Below are positions 24,592 to 32,989 of a stretch of 64,000 bases of DNA, piece by piece (position 1 is the stretch's first letter; each line of letters opens with the position of its first letter). The notes beneath the pieces are model-generated. The model saw nothing but the letters and a program-made list of their open reading frames with translations, did not search any database and was not told the DNA's origin. The position numbers and the translations under genes are program-made. The stretch covers positions 2,604,001 through 2,668,000 of the forward strand of contig NZ_JAUSQM010000001.1 in the NCBI RefSeq assembly GCF_030811215.1, written 5' to 3'. Source of the DNA: Nocardioides massiliensis (GTDB lineage: Bacteria; Actinomycetota; Actinomycetes; Propionibacteriales; Nocardioidaceae).

Positions 24592-25212
24592 ATGTTGGAA
24601 CGTTTCCGCGGTTTCTGGACCAAGCTCCTCTCGCCGATCGCGCACCTGTTGATGAGGCTGGGCGTCAGCCCGGACATGGTGACGCTGGTCGGCACGATCG
24701 GCGTGAGCGCAGGAGCGTTGGTGTTCTTCCCGCGCGGCGACCTGCTCATCGGGGTCCTGGTCATCACGGCGTTCGTCTTCTCCGACCTCATCGACGGCTA
24801 CATGGCCCGCGAGTCGGGGACGTCCTCGCGGTGGGGCGCCTTCCTCGACTCCACACTCGACCGGATCGGCGACGCCGCCATCTTCGGTGGGTTGGTGCTC
24901 TACTTCGCCGGACCTGGGGACTCGATGCCGCTGGCGTGCCTGGCGCTCTACTGCCTCGTGATGGGTTCGGTCACCTCCTACGCCCGAGCGCGCGCGGAGT
25001 CGCTCGGGATGCAGGCGAAGGGCGGCATCGCCGAGCGCGCCGACCGGCTCGTCGCCGTCCTGGTGCTCACCGGGCTCTCCGAGATCTTCGACCTGCCGAT
25101 CCTCATCCCCATCGTCCTCGTCGCGCTGGCGGTCGCCAGCACGATCACGGTGATCCAGCGGATGCTCATCGTCCGGCGCCAGGCACTTGCCGACCCGTCG
25201 CTGCCGGCATGA
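24592..25212 (+). CDS. pgsA: Phosphatidylinositol phosphate synthase (CDP-alcohol phosphatidyltransferase)
   Basis: 206-residue membrane enzyme that joins CDP-diacylglycerol to inositol phosphate, the first step of phosphatidylinositol and PIM synthesis in actinobacteria. The full CDP-alcohol signature is present: SDLIDGYMARESGTSSRWGA then FLDSTLDRIGD, with the metal-binding Asp residues. About six membrane helices follow. The neighbours (acyltransferase, pimA) support the inositol substrate over glycerol phosphate. First gene of an operon extending through pdxS. Confidence 0.88.
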   Translation: MLERFRGFWTKLLSPIAHLLMRLGVSPDMVTLVGTIGVSAGALVFFPRGDLLIGVLVITAFVFSDLIDGYMARESGTSSRWGAFLDSTLDRIGDAAIFGGLVLYFAGPGDSMPLACLALYCLVMGSVTSYARARAESLGMQAKGGIAERADRLVAVLVLTGLSEIFDLPILIPIVLVALAVASTITVIQRMLIVRRQALADPSLPA

Positions 25213-25228
25213 GCCTCCCGAGGCGACC

Positions 25229-26149
25229 GTGAGCCTGCGCGAGGACCTCACCGCCTCGGCGTACGTCGCGGGGTGGCGGCTGGTGCGGCTGCTCCCGGAG
25301 CGCGCGGCGTACCGACTCTTCGCCACCATCGCCGACCGGGTGTACGCCGGGGATGGCCCGAGCGTGCAGCGGCTGCGCGCGAACCTCGGCCGGGTGGTGC
25401 CCGAGGCCGAGCTCGACGCGGTCACGCACGCCGCGGTGCGCTCCTACCTGCGCTACTGGTGCGAGTCGTTCCGCCTGCCGTCCTGGCCGATCGACGACCT
25501 GGTCGCGCGTACCCGCACCGTCCGCGAGGACATCGTCCGCGACGCGCTCGCCGCCGGCCGGGGAGCGGTCGTCGCGCTGCCCCACATGGGCAACTGGGAC
25601 TGGGCCGGGGCCTGGGCGTGCTCGGAGGTGGCGCCGCTCATGACCGTGGCAGAGCGGCTGCGCCCGGCGCGGCTCTACGACGAGTTCGTCGCCTACCGGC
25701 GCAAGCTCGGCATGGAGGTGCTCGCGATGGGGGAGCCCGACGTCCTCGACCGGCTCGCCGCGTGGGTGGGTGACGGTGGGCTGGTGTGCCTGCTGGCCGA
25801 TCGGGACCTGTCGCGCCAGGGTGTGCCGGTCACCTTGCTGGGTGAGGAGGCGCGCATGCCGGGCGGCCCGGCGCGGCTGGCGCTGCGCACGAGCGCACCG
25901 TTGATCCCGGTCACCCTGCACTACGCCGAGCGCACCATGACGGTGAGGTTCCATGAGCCCGTGCCGCACGACGACTCACCGGGCGGCGACAGGCGGATGA
26001 TGCAGGACGTCGCGGACGCGTTCACGGCCGCGATCGGCGAGCACCCCGTCGACTGGCACATGATGCAGCGGGTCTTCGCCGCCGACCTCGACCCGGACCG
26101 CGACCCCCGGCACGACCCCGATCGAGACACCCACCACGGGCAGGGCTGA
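25229..26149 (+). CDS. Phosphatidylinositol mannoside acyltransferase (PatA-like)
   Basis: 306 residues of the lipid A acyltransferase (LpxL/HtrB) superfamily. The catalytic H-x4-D is seen in LPHMGNWDWAGAWA; ADRDLSRQGVPVTLLGEEAR and LALRTSAPLIPVTL are further family blocks. Located between pgsA and pimA, it should acylate a mannose of PIM at the inner membrane face. GTG start at 25229; a 6-codon frame overlapping the pgsA stop at 25209 precedes it. The C-terminus ends in a curious Asp-Pro-Asp-Arg run (DPDRDPRHDPDRDTHH). Confidence 0.87.
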   Translation: MSLREDLTASAYVAGWRLVRLLPERAAYRLFATIADRVYAGDGPSVQRLRANLGRVVPEAELDAVTHAAVRSYLRYWCESFRLPSWPIDDLVARTRTVREDIVRDALAAGRGAVVALPHMGNWDWAGAWACSEVAPLMTVAERLRPARLYDEFVAYRRKLGMEVLAMGEPDVLDRLAAWVGDGGLVCLLADRDLSRQGVPVTLLGEEARMPGGPARLALRTSAPLIPVTLHYAERTMTVRFHEPVPHDDSPGGDRRMMQDVADAFTAAIGEHPVDWHMMQRVFAADLDPDRDPRHDPDRDTHHGQG

Positions 26150-26152
26150 GCC

Positions 26153-27250
26153 GTGCGGATCGGGATCGTGTGCCCCTACTCCTTCGAGACCTTCGGCGGG
26201 GTCCAGATCCACGTGCTCGACCTGGCGGAGGCGCTGATGGCGCGCGGTCACGAGGTCGCCGTGCTCGCGCCGGCCGAGGACGACACCCCGCTGCCGGACT
26301 TCGTGACTTCCGCCGGGGGAGCGGTGCCCATCCCCTACAACGGCTCGGTGGGGCGACTGGCGTTCGGGCCGGTCGCGGTCGCGCGGGTGCGCCGGTGGTT
26401 GCGTGAGCAGGACCTCGACGTGCTGCACGTGCACGAGCCCGGCACGCCCAGCGTGTCCCTGCTCGCCGTCGCCAGCGCCGAGGTCCCGGTGGTCGCGACC
26501 TTCCACACCTCGCAGGTCCGCTCGCGGGCGATGTCGGCCGCGAGCGCGCTGCTGCGACCGTTCATGGAGAAGATCGACGCGCGCATCGCCGTCTCCGAGC
26601 ACGCGCGCAGCACGCTCGTGCAGCATCAGGGTGGCGAGCCCGTGGTGATCCCCAACGGCGTCGACGTCGGCAGGTACGTCGCAGCGTGCGGTCGCGACGA
26701 GTGGCGCGGCGACCCGACGCTGGCGTTCGTCGGCCGGCTCGACGAGGAGCGCAAGGGGTTCGCCGTGCTGGCCCAGGCATGGCCCCGGATCTGCCGGGCC
26801 CATCCCGGTGCGCGACTGCTGGTGGTCGGCGCGGGCGACGTCGACCAGGCACGGGAGCTGTTGGGGGAGCACGCTGCGGCGGTCGAGTTCCTCGGCCGGG
26901 TCGACGACCCGGCCAAGGCCGACGCGCTGGCGACGGCCGATCTCTACGTCGCGCCCAACACGCGTGGGGAGAGCTTCGGCATCGTGCTCGTGGAGGCGAT
27001 GGCAGCCGGCGCCTGCGTGCTGGCCAGCGACATCCCCGCCTTCCGCTCGGTCCTGCAGGACGGTGAGCTGGGGGCGCACTTCGCGAACCGCGACGCCCAC
27101 GACCTCGCCGACCAGGCGATCGCGCTGCTCGGTGACCCCGACCGGCGGGCGGCACTGGTGGCCGCGTCCCAGGTCGCCGTACGCCGCTACGACTGGTCCA
27201 CCGTCGCCGCCGAGATCCTCGAGGTCTACGAGACGGTGGTGCAGGGATGA
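26153..27250 (+). CDS. pimA: Phosphatidylinositol alpha-mannosyltransferase
   Basis: 365-residue GT4 glycosyltransferase that adds the first mannose from GDP-mannose to phosphatidylinositol. Seen: N-terminal MRIGIVCPYSFETFGGVQIH with the Gly-Gly donor loop, LHVHEPGTPSVSLLA, HTSQVRS, VIPNGVDVGRY, FVGRLDEERKGF, and the C-terminal ANTRGESFGIVLVEAMAAG with the nucleotide-binding Glu pair. GTG start 3 bp after the acyltransferase stop. Overlaps the next gene by ATGA. Confidence 0.92.
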   Translation: MRIGIVCPYSFETFGGVQIHVLDLAEALMARGHEVAVLAPAEDDTPLPDFVTSAGGAVPIPYNGSVGRLAFGPVAVARVRRWLREQDLDVLHVHEPGTPSVSLLAVASAEVPVVATFHTSQVRSRAMSAASALLRPFMEKIDARIAVSEHARSTLVQHQGGEPVVIPNGVDVGRYVAACGRDEWRGDPTLAFVGRLDEERKGFAVLAQAWPRICRAHPGARLLVVGAGDVDQARELLGEHAAAVEFLGRVDDPAKADALATADLYVAPNTRGESFGIVLVEAMAAGACVLASDIPAFRSVLQDGELGAHFANRDAHDLADQAIALLGDPDRRAALVAASQVAVRRYDWSTVAAEILEVYETVVQG

Positions 27251-27915
27251 GCCCGAGCATGTGGGCGGTCGTCGTCGCGCTGGTCGTGCTGGTGCTGCTC
27301 CTCGGGTGGTGGTTGAGCTGGACTGCGCGACGGCTCGACCGGCTGCACCACCGCCTCGACCTGGCCCACAGCTCGCTCGTCGGCCAGCTGCAGCTCCGAG
27401 CAGCGTTGGCCTTGGAGCTCGGGACCGCCGGCCTCCTCGACCCCGCGAGCTCCCTGCTCCTCATCGACGCGGCCGCGGCGGCACGCGGCGACCTCGAACG
27501 CCCCGACAGTGAGGCCCAGTCACACCTGTCGCAGACGCTGCGCCTGGTCCTGCCCGAGGACGAGGAGACCCGCGACGCCCTGCGCACGTTGTACGCCGAC
27601 CCGCCCGCGCGCGAGCTGCTCGACCAGTTGGCGGCCGCGAGCCGCAAGGTCGAGCTGGCGCGTCGGTTCCACAACGACCAGGTGCGCGCCACCCGCGACC
27701 TGCGCAGCCGCCGTCGTACGCAGTGGTTCCGGCTCGCCGCGAAGGCACCTGAGCCCCGCCCGATCGACTTCGACGACCAGCCGCCGGCGGTCTTCTCGGT
27801 CGAGACCGCTGCCAGCCTCGGAACCGGTGGCCCTACTGTCGACCCCGTCACCCCCGACCCCCAGGCCAACGCCCCACACAGCCCCGACCCACCCAGCCCC
27901 GAGGACCCCGCATGA
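27247..27915 (+). CDS. Conserved membrane-anchored protein next to pimA
   Basis: 222 residues: one N-terminal membrane helix ([20 protein letters not shown]), a long helical cytoplasmic part ([20 protein letters not shown] onward) and a Pro-rich low-complexity tail of about 30 residues. A homologue often sits downstream of pimA in actinobacteria. Function unknown. ATGA overlaps with both pimA and pdxS. Confidence 0.75.
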   Translation: MSPSMWAVVVALVVLVLLLGWWLSWTARRLDRLHHRLDLAHSSLVGQLQLRAALALELGTAGLLDPASSLLLIDAAAAARGDLERPDSEAQSHLSQTLRLVLPEDEETRDALRTLYADPPARELLDQLAAASRKVELARRFHNDQVRATRDLRSRRRTQWFRLAAKAPEPRPIDFDDQPPAVFSVETAASLGTGGPTVDPVTPDPQANAPHSPDPPSPEDPA

Positions 27916-28820
27916 GCACCGACACCGCCCCCACCACCCCGACCACCGGCACCGAAGGCGTCAAGCGCGGCATGGCCGAGATGCTCAAGGGCGGCGTGAT
28001 CATGGACGTGGTCACCGCGGAGCAGGCCAAGATCGCCGAGGACGCGGGTGCCGTCGCGGTGATGGCGCTCGAGCGGGTCCCGGCCGACATCCGTGCCCAG
28101 GGCGGCGTGAGCCGGATGAGCGACCCCGACATGATCGACTCGATCATCGAGGCCGTGTCGATCCCCGTGATGGCCAAGGCCCGCATCGGTCACTTCGCCG
28201 AGGCGCAGGTCCTGCAGAGCCTGGGCGTCGACTACATCGACGAGTCCGAGGTGCTGACCCCGGCCGACTACGCCAACCACATCGACAAGTGGGCCTTCAC
28301 GGTGCCGTTCGTGTGTGGCGCGACCAACCTCGGCGAGGCGCTCCGCCGCATCACCGAGGGCGCGGCGATGATCCGCTCCAAGGGCGAGGCCGGCACCGGC
28401 GACGTCTCCAACGCCGTGACCCACATGCGCACCATCCGCGCCGAGATCCGCCGGTTGCAGGCGATGGAGCGCGACGAGCTGTTCGTCGCGGCGAAGGAGC
28501 TGCAGGCGCCGTACGCCCTGGTGCGTGAGGTGGCCGAGATCGGCAAGCTGCCGGTGGTGCTGTTCACCGCCGGCGGGATCGCGACGCCGGCCGACGCGGC
28601 GATGATGATGCAGTTGGGCGCGGAAGGGGTCTTCGTCGGCTCGGGGATCTTCAAGTCCGGCAACCCCGCGCAGCGTGCGGAGGCGATCGTGAAGGCGACC
28701 ACCTTCTACGACGACCCCGACGTGGTCGCCAAGGTCTCGCGCGGGCTGGGCGAGGCGATGGTCGGCATCAACGTCGAGGAGCTGCCGCAGCCGCATCGGC
28801 TCTCCGAGCGCGGCTGGTAG
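27912..28820 (+). CDS. pdxS: Pyridoxal 5'-phosphate synthase, synthase subunit
   Basis: 302 residues. With PdxT it builds PLP from ribose 5-phosphate, glyceraldehyde 3-phosphate and ammonia in a dodecameric barrel complex. Conserved blocks: [48 protein letters not shown] with the Lys of [18 protein letters not shown], and [16 protein letters not shown]. The N-terminal 15 residues are Thr/Pro-rich. The glutaminase partner pdxT, normally the next gene, is 5.3 kb away at 34126. Confidence 0.96.
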   Translation: MSTDTAPTTPTTGTEGVKRGMAEMLKGGVIMDVVTAEQAKIAEDAGAVAVMALERVPADIRAQGGVSRMSDPDMIDSIIEAVSIPVMAKARIGHFAEAQVLQSLGVDYIDESEVLTPADYANHIDKWAFTVPFVCGATNLGEALRRITEGAAMIRSKGEAGTGDVSNAVTHMRTIRAEIRRLQAMERDELFVAAKELQAPYALVREVAEIGKLPVVLFTAGGIATPADAAMMMQLGAEGVFVGSGIFKSGNPAQRAEAIVKATTFYDDPDVVAKVSRGLGEAMVGINVEELPQPHRLSERGW

Positions 28821-28873
28821 CAGGAGATCCTGCAGCGCGATGTCACCTTCGTGCCGCCCGGCGGGCTGCGGCC

Positions 28874-29212
28874 TCAGCCGTCGATGATGATCGTCACCGT
28901 GACGCGGATCTGTTGAAGCACGACCGGTCCGACGTTGCCGATCCGTGCACGCACGCGGGCCGTGGCGATGGATCGGATGTGCTGGCACTGGGCGGCGGAC
29001 ACGGCCGCGAGCCCGTTGTGCTCATCGGGTTCGACGACGATCTCGGAGCCGCTGTCGCGGATCGTGCGCGTGAGGGGAACGACCTGGACGACGTTCGGTC
29101 CGCCGCGCAGAACCTGCTCGGCGGTGATGACGACCGCGGGCCGACGCAACCCTGCCTCGGACCCCGCTGGCGAACCGAGGTCGAGCGCGACCACGTCACC
29201 CGGCGTCAGCAT
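28874..29212 (-). CDS. MazF-type toxin (PemK family)
   Basis: 112 residues from the ATG at 29212. Features of MazF/PemK endoribonucleases are clear: MLTPGDVVALDLGSP at the start, RRPAVVITAEQVLRG, NVVQVVPLTRTIRD and LAAVSAAQCQHIRSIATARV near the end. Such enzymes cut single-stranded RNA at short sequences to arrest growth. The gene follows its antitoxin with a 17-bp overlap. The much longer open frame that continues upstream is antisense to other genes. Inserted between pdxS and the metallophosphoesterase gene. Confidence 0.85.
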   Translation of the reverse strand: MLTPGDVVALDLGSPAGSEAGLRRPAVVITAEQVLRGGPNVVQVVPLTRTIRDSGSEIVVEPDEHNGLAAVSAAQCQHIRSIATARVRARIGNVGPVVLQQIRVTVTIIIDG

Positions 29213-29393
29213 CGAGCCAAGCGGTCTCGTCCTCGCGCAGCGCGACGGCCAGGTCGACCCCCATGGCCTCTTGCTGCAGCAACCGCACGGCACGCGAGAC
29301 CGTGTCGGTGAGGGTTTCGCCGCGCTTGGCTGCCAGCTCGTTGAGTGAGTCGCGCGCGGCGCGGCTGACCCGGATCGTCGTGGTGTCGGCCAT
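29196..29393 (-). CDS. Ribbon-helix-helix antitoxin of the MazF-type pair
   Basis: 65 residues. The N-terminal TTTIRVSRAARDSLNELAAK has the ribbon-helix-helix pattern that binds operator DNA; the acidic C-terminal part (REDETAWLDADAG) is where such antitoxins wrap the toxin. Overlaps the toxin gene by 17 bp. The pair should autoregulate from the 77 bp between this gene and the divergent metallophosphoesterase gene. Confidence 0.8.
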   Translation of the reverse strand: MADTTTIRVSRAARDSLNELAAKRGETLTDTVSRAVRLLQQEAMGVDLAVALREDETAWLDADAG

Positions 29394-29470
29394 GCACCCA
29401 CGGTACCCGCCTGTAGATCGCTCGGTCTACACGTGCGGGGGGTCGGTCTACGCTCACCCGACATGACACG

Positions 29471-30640
29471 TTGCGTGCGGCTGGTGAGCTGCTGAGGACC
29501 GCCCTCGGCGTCCTCGCCCTCCTGCTCCTGTTGGCCACGATCGTCGCGTGGGCGCGGTGGCTGCACCGGAGGTTGACCGTCCATGCCGGTGCACCCCGAT
29601 GGGTCCGCATCGTCTCCCTGGTCGTCGTGGCCGGTGGGCTGGTGTTGTTCGGCGTCGCCAACGTCGCCTACCGGTTCCTCGACCCGGAGCCGTGGCGCCC
29701 GGTCATCGTCGTGGGCCTCACCTGGCTCGCGGTGGCGTGGTACCTCACCCTGGGCTGCGCTCTCGTCGCCGTACCTGCGCGGGTGCTGCGGCTGTCGGGA
29801 CGGCTCGCGGCGCGCCGCCGGTGGCTGCGGGTCAGCACGGTCGCGGTGGTGGTCGCGACGGTCGCCGTGACGGCGTACGGCGCCGTGGTGGCCGCGCGTC
29901 CAGGGGTCGTGGCGTACGACGTCGAGATCGCCGGTCTGCCGGCGGGTTGGGACGGGACGCGCGTCGTGCTGGTCACCGATCTGCACGTGGGCGCCGTCCA
30001 CGGACAGGGGTGGACCCGGCGGATGGCGGACCTCGTCGCGGCGCAGGACCCTGAGCTGGTGGTGCTGGCCGGTGATCTCGTCGACGGTTGGGAGGTCCAC
30101 ACCGGGCCGCTGCTCGCGCCGATCGCCGATCTCGACGCACCGCTGGGCGCCTTCGCGGTGTCGGGCAACCACGAGGTCGAGAGTGGTGACGGAGCGGCGT
30201 ACCTCGATCGGTTCGAGGAAGTCGGGTTGACCGTGCTGCGCAATGACGCGGTGCGCATCGAGCGCGGGGGAGACAAGCTCGTCGTGGCCGGGGTGCACGA
30301 CGCGACCGGGACCGGTGCACTGGCGCCCGACGCGGACGCGGCACTGGCGGGGGTCGAGGCCGAGGACTTCGTGATCTTCGTGGCGCACCAGCCGCTGCAG
30401 GTACCGGGTGGTGACCGGGTCGACCTCCAGCTCTCCGGCCACACCCACGGCGGTCAGATCTGGCCGTTCGGCTGGCTCGTGCCGCTGCAGCAGCCCACGT
30501 TGGCCGGGGTCGACGAGGTGAACGGCGTGACGGTCGTGACCTCGCGGGGCTTCGGGACGTCCGGGCCGCCGGTCCGCGTGGGCTCCCCACCGGAGATCGT
30601 CGTGCTCACGTTGCGCAGCGCCCCCGCGGCCGTCGAGTAG
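29471..30640 (+). CDS. Membrane-anchored metallophosphoesterase (YkuE/YaeI-like)
   Basis: 389 residues. Four or so N-terminal membrane helices (to about residue 140) carry an extracellular calcineurin-like domain. Metal-binding motifs in order: VLVTDLHVGAVHG, LAGDLVDG, SGNHEVESG, AHQP and SGHTHGGQ. Relatives hydrolyse phosphodiesters or phospholipid head groups; the substrate here is unknown. TTG start at 29471 is assumed because no ATG/GTG fits before the first membrane helix. The frame continues in phase past the stop for 35 more codons (see 30641-30748). Confidence 0.85.
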   Translation: MRAAGELLRTALGVLALLLLLATIVAWARWLHRRLTVHAGAPRWVRIVSLVVVAGGLVLFGVANVAYRFLDPEPWRPVIVVGLTWLAVAWYLTLGCALVAVPARVLRLSGRLAARRRWLRVSTVAVVVATVAVTAYGAVVAARPGVVAYDVEIAGLPAGWDGTRVVLVTDLHVGAVHGQGWTRRMADLVAAQDPELVVLAGDLVDGWEVHTGPLLAPIADLDAPLGAFAVSGNHEVESGDGAAYLDRFEEVGLTVLRNDAVRIERGGDKLVVAGVHDATGTGALAPDADAALAGVEAEDFVIFVAHQPLQVPGGDRVDLQLSGHTHGGQIWPFGWLVPLQQPTLAGVDEVNGVTVVTSRGFGTSGPPVRVGSPPEIVVLTLRSAPAAVE

Positions 30641-30748
30641 CGACTGATCTGGGAGCTGGCGTCGTGGCTCAACCCGTTCTCCTACGACCTGCGGGTCACC
30701 GTCGCCGATCGCTCCCGCAACCAGACCGAGTCCCGCTTCCAGTCGTGA
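30641..30748 (+). pseudogene. 35-codon in-phase tail after the metallophosphoesterase stop
   Basis: Immediately after the TAG stop the same frame stays open for 35 codons to a TGA and has coding-like composition (WELASWLNPFSYDLRVTVAD). It does not look like a metallophosphoesterase end. It could be the 3' remnant of a displaced surface-protein gene. The remaining 143 bp to the next gene include a 6-bp palindrome (GACTTG-AG-CAAGTC, 30797-30810) and a GGAGG ribosome site. Confidence 0.3.
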
Positions 30749-30891
30749 GGCGTCCGCCGCCGTGGATCCAGGACTCCTCCGCCTGGGCGTCGCGTCGACT
30801 TGAGCAAGTCTTGCAACGGGTTCGGTTGTGATGAGCCTCACGCTGCCGATCTCGGGGAAGTGGCGCACCCGTGCCGCGGACGGAGGTCGAT

Positions 30892-31428
30892 ATGCGCAAG
30901 GAAGTCAAGGCGACGCTGGCGCTCGGTGCGGCGGGAGCGCTGCTGGTCGGAGGTGCCGGCACGCTGGCCTTCTGGACTGACGAGGCGACGCTCGGCGGAG
31001 CGAGTCTCACCTCGGGCAAGTTGGCGGTCGACGCGAGCGACTGCGACGCCGGGGCTGCGGTATGGACGCTCGAAGGCGATGCCTTCGACCCCGCAACCGA
31101 CAGGCTGATCCCAGGTGACACCCTCACCATGACCTGTGACGTGGCCATCGACGTCGCCGGCACCCACTTGACCCAGGTCGACATCGAAGCGGTCGTGCCG
31201 TCGGGTGCTCTCGCCGGGGCGTGGGAAGAGGTGACCGTGGCGGCCACCGTCCGCGGTACAGCGACGGGAGCCGAAGACGTGACCGTGACCGGAGGGACAA
31301 ACCTGATCCCGGTCGTGGTCACGGTGACGTGGCCCCACGGCACGGAGGACAACGACCTCAACGGCGGTCTCACCACCACGCTCGGGGACATCGTGGTCGC
31401 CGTCGCGCAGGATCACCAGGACGACTAG
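30892..31428 (+). CDS. Secreted protein with SipW-type signal peptide
   Basis: 178 residues. The N-terminus has the alternate signal peptide processed by SipW-like peptidases: a basic start (MRKEVKATL), a hydrophobic core with GGAGTLAFWTDEA at the cleavage region. The rest is Thr/Val-rich beta structure (TVAATVRGTATGAEDVTVTG), as in TasA/camelysin-like matrix proteins. ATG at 30892 after GGAGG. The stop codon falls at the left end of the IS element; without the IS the codon would be TAA, so the protein is not truncated. The peptidase gene lies on the other side of the IS. Confidence 0.75.
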   Translation: MRKEVKATLALGAAGALLVGGAGTLAFWTDEATLGGASLTSGKLAVDASDCDAGAAVWTLEGDAFDPATDRLIPGDTLTMTCDVAIDVAGTHLTQVDIEAVVPSGALAGAWEEVTVAATVRGTATGAEDVTVTGGTNLIPVVVTVTWPHGTEDNDLNGGLTTTLGDIVVAVAQDHQDD

Positions 31429-32376
31429 GGCGTGTCTGACAAAGATTGGGCGGTAGGTCTGGGAACGTTCGGGTCGTGTCGCGTTTCCAGATGCTCTCCG
31501 ATGCCCAGTGGTCGTTGATCGAGGACCTGCTTCCGAAGCCGACGGGGCGCCAGGGCCGCCCGTTTGCTGATGCGCGCCAGGTCGTGGAGGGCATCATCTA
31601 CCGCTACCGAACCGGGATCGCCTGGCGCGATTCGCCCGAGGTGTACGGGCCATGGCAGACGTTGTGGACCTGGCATCGACGGATGGCCGAGGACGGCACG
31701 TGGGACACCGTGCTGGACCGGTTGACCGCTGCGGCCGATGCTGCCGGGCTGGTCGATTGGTCGCTGTCGGTGGACTCCACGATCGCGCGTGCTCACCAGC
31801 ACGCGACGAACACCACGCGCCTCACAGGGGGCTGGATCGAGTTACACGAATCCACCCGACCGGCTCGCGGAGCCGCCTGACCACGCGATCGGGCGTTCCC
31901 GCGGCGGGTTGTCGACCAAGATCCACTCCCTGGTCGAGGGCCACGGCCTACCGATGGTGGTGCTGCTCAGTCCCGGGCAGGCGGGCGATTCGCCGATGTT
32001 CGGGCCGTTGATGGCGCACCTGCGCGTCGCGCAGCCGGTCGGGCGAGCACGAACCAGACCCGACCTCGTGCGCGCGGACAAGGCCTACTCCTCACGCGCG
32101 ATCCGCACTCATCTGCGCCAGCGCGGCATCCGCGCAGCCATCCCTGAGCCTTCCGACCAACAAGGACACCGCCGACGGCGAGGATCGCGCGGCGGACGAC
32201 CGCCGGCTTTCGACGCCGAGATCTACAAGGGACGCAACGTCGTCGAGCGCCGCTTCTGCCACCTCAAGCAGTGGCGCGGACTCGCCACCCGCTACGACAA
32301 GCTCGCCATCACCTACCGCGCAGCCGCTGTCCTCAACGCCGTGATCGCCTGGACCCGACATTTGTCAGACATGCCC
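31428..32376 (+). mobile_element. IS5-family (IS427-like) insertion sequence
   Basis: 949-bp element with 16-bp terminal inverted repeats differing at one position (GGGCGTGTCTGACAAA at 31428-31443; complement at 32361-32376) and a TA target duplication on both sides. It carries two overlapping transposase frames. The ends look intact, and it sits between the stop codon of the SipW-type secreted protein and the signal peptidase gene. Confidence 0.9.
31476..31880 (+). CDS. IS5-family transposase, ORF A
   Basis: 134 residues from the GTG at 31476 (MSRFQMLSDAQWSLIEDLLP). Holds the DUF4096-like N-terminal domain (GRPFADARQVVEGIIYRYRT) and the first catalytic Asp in SLSVDSTIARAHQHA. It runs out of frame after a GGGGG run at 31827-31831, where a +1 shift would join it to ORF B. 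This may be programmed frameshifting, known in this IS group, or a disabling mutation. Confidence 0.85.
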   Translation: MSRFQMLSDAQWSLIEDLLPKPTGRQGRPFADARQVVEGIIYRYRTGIAWRDSPEVYGPWQTLWTWHRRMAEDGTWDTVLDRLTAAADAAGLVDWSLSVDSTIARAHQHATNTTRLTGGWIELHESTRPARGAA

Positions 32377-32379
32377 TAA
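31738..32379 (+). CDS. IS5-family transposase, ORF B
   Basis: Frame +1 to ORF A. The true transposase part begins near 31832 and continues SYTNPPDRLAEPPDHAIGRS, GLSTKIHSLVEGHGLPMVV, the second catalytic Asp in VRADKAYSSRAIR and the Glu in GRNVVERRFCHLKQWRGLAT. With ORF A the DDE triad is complete. The TAA stop uses the TA target duplication just outside the right inverted repeat. Confidence 0.85.
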   Translation: MLPGWSIGRCRWTPRSRVLTSTRRTPRASQGAGSSYTNPPDRLAEPPDHAIGRSRGGLSTKIHSLVEGHGLPMVVLLSPGQAGDSPMFGPLMAHLRVAQPVGRARTRPDLVRADKAYSSRAIRTHLRQRGIRAAIPEPSDQQGHRRRRGSRGGRPPAFDAEIYKGRNVVERRFCHLKQWRGLATRYDKLAITYRAAAVLNAVIAWTRHLSDMP

Positions 32380-32401
32380 TGCGTCTGGCTCGGGACCGAC
32401 G

Positions 32402-32989
32402 ATGAGGGTGGTGCGCGTGGTGCTCCGAGCGGGCACCTGGGCAGTGCTGCTGGGACTGCTTGCTGTCTTGGCGGTGGCCGTCGTCGTCCCTCGCGTCGCG
32501 GGGGCGACGCCGTACGCCGTACTCAGCGGGTCGATGTCTCCGGCGTACCCCACTGGTGCGCTGGTGGTCGTGCGCGCGGTGGAGCCAGACGCGATCACCA
32601 TCGGCAGTGTCATCACCTATCAGCCGGAGTCCGGGCGGGAGGCGGTCGTCACGCATCGTGTCGTCGCTGTGGGCATCCGCGAAGGTGAGATCCGCTACCA
32701 GACCCGCGGCGACGCGAACCCGGTCCCGGACGCCGAATGGGTCCGTCCGGTCCAAGTCCGTGGCGAGGTCTGGTACGCGGTCCCTCACCTGGGTCGCGCA
32801 GGCACACTGCTCGACCTGCGTGAACGACGGTGGGGCATCTGGCTACTCGCTGGTCTGCTCGCGATCTACGGAGTCTCGCTCTTCAGCTCGGCCTACCGGG
32901 ATCGCCGGCGACGCACGCCTCAGGGCGACCACGGTGATGCACGGGGCCGGCATCGCGCCGAGCGTGACGAACCGGTCGGCGTCCCGTGA
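32402..32989 (+). CDS. sipW: SipW-type (S26B, ER-type) signal peptidase I
   Basis: 195 residues. An N-terminal membrane helix is followed by SGSMSPAYPTGALVVVR with catalytic Ser44, then VVTHRVV with His85 instead of the Lys of ordinary bacterial signal peptidases, and TRGDANPVPD with Asp104. This Ser/His/Asp arrangement defines the SipW/eukaryote-like group. A second membrane helix (GIWLLAGLLAIYGVSLFSSA) is near the end. It should cleave the three neighbouring proteins with SipW-type signals. Overlaps the next gene by GTGA. The IS element lies just upstream, so its promoter or cotranscription with 30892 may be altered. Confidence 0.87.
   Translation: MRVVRVVLRAGTWAVLLGLLAVLAVAVVVPRVAGATPYAVLSGSMSPAYPTGALVVVRAVEPDAITIGSVITYQPESGREAVVTHRVVAVGIREGEIRYQTRGDANPVPDAEWVRPVQVRGEVWYAVPHLGRAGTLLDLRERRWGIWLLAGLLAIYGVSLFSSAYRDRRRRTPQGDHGDARGRHRAERDEPVGVP

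Noticed and set aside
28874-30868. 664-codon minus-strand frame as one protein
   Set aside because: Only its last 112 codons look like a protein (MazF-type); the rest is antisense to the metallophosphoesterase gene.
30892-31428. Gene 30892 truncated by the IS element
   Set aside because: Removing the IS and one TA copy gives GAC-TAA, so the natural stop is at the same codon.
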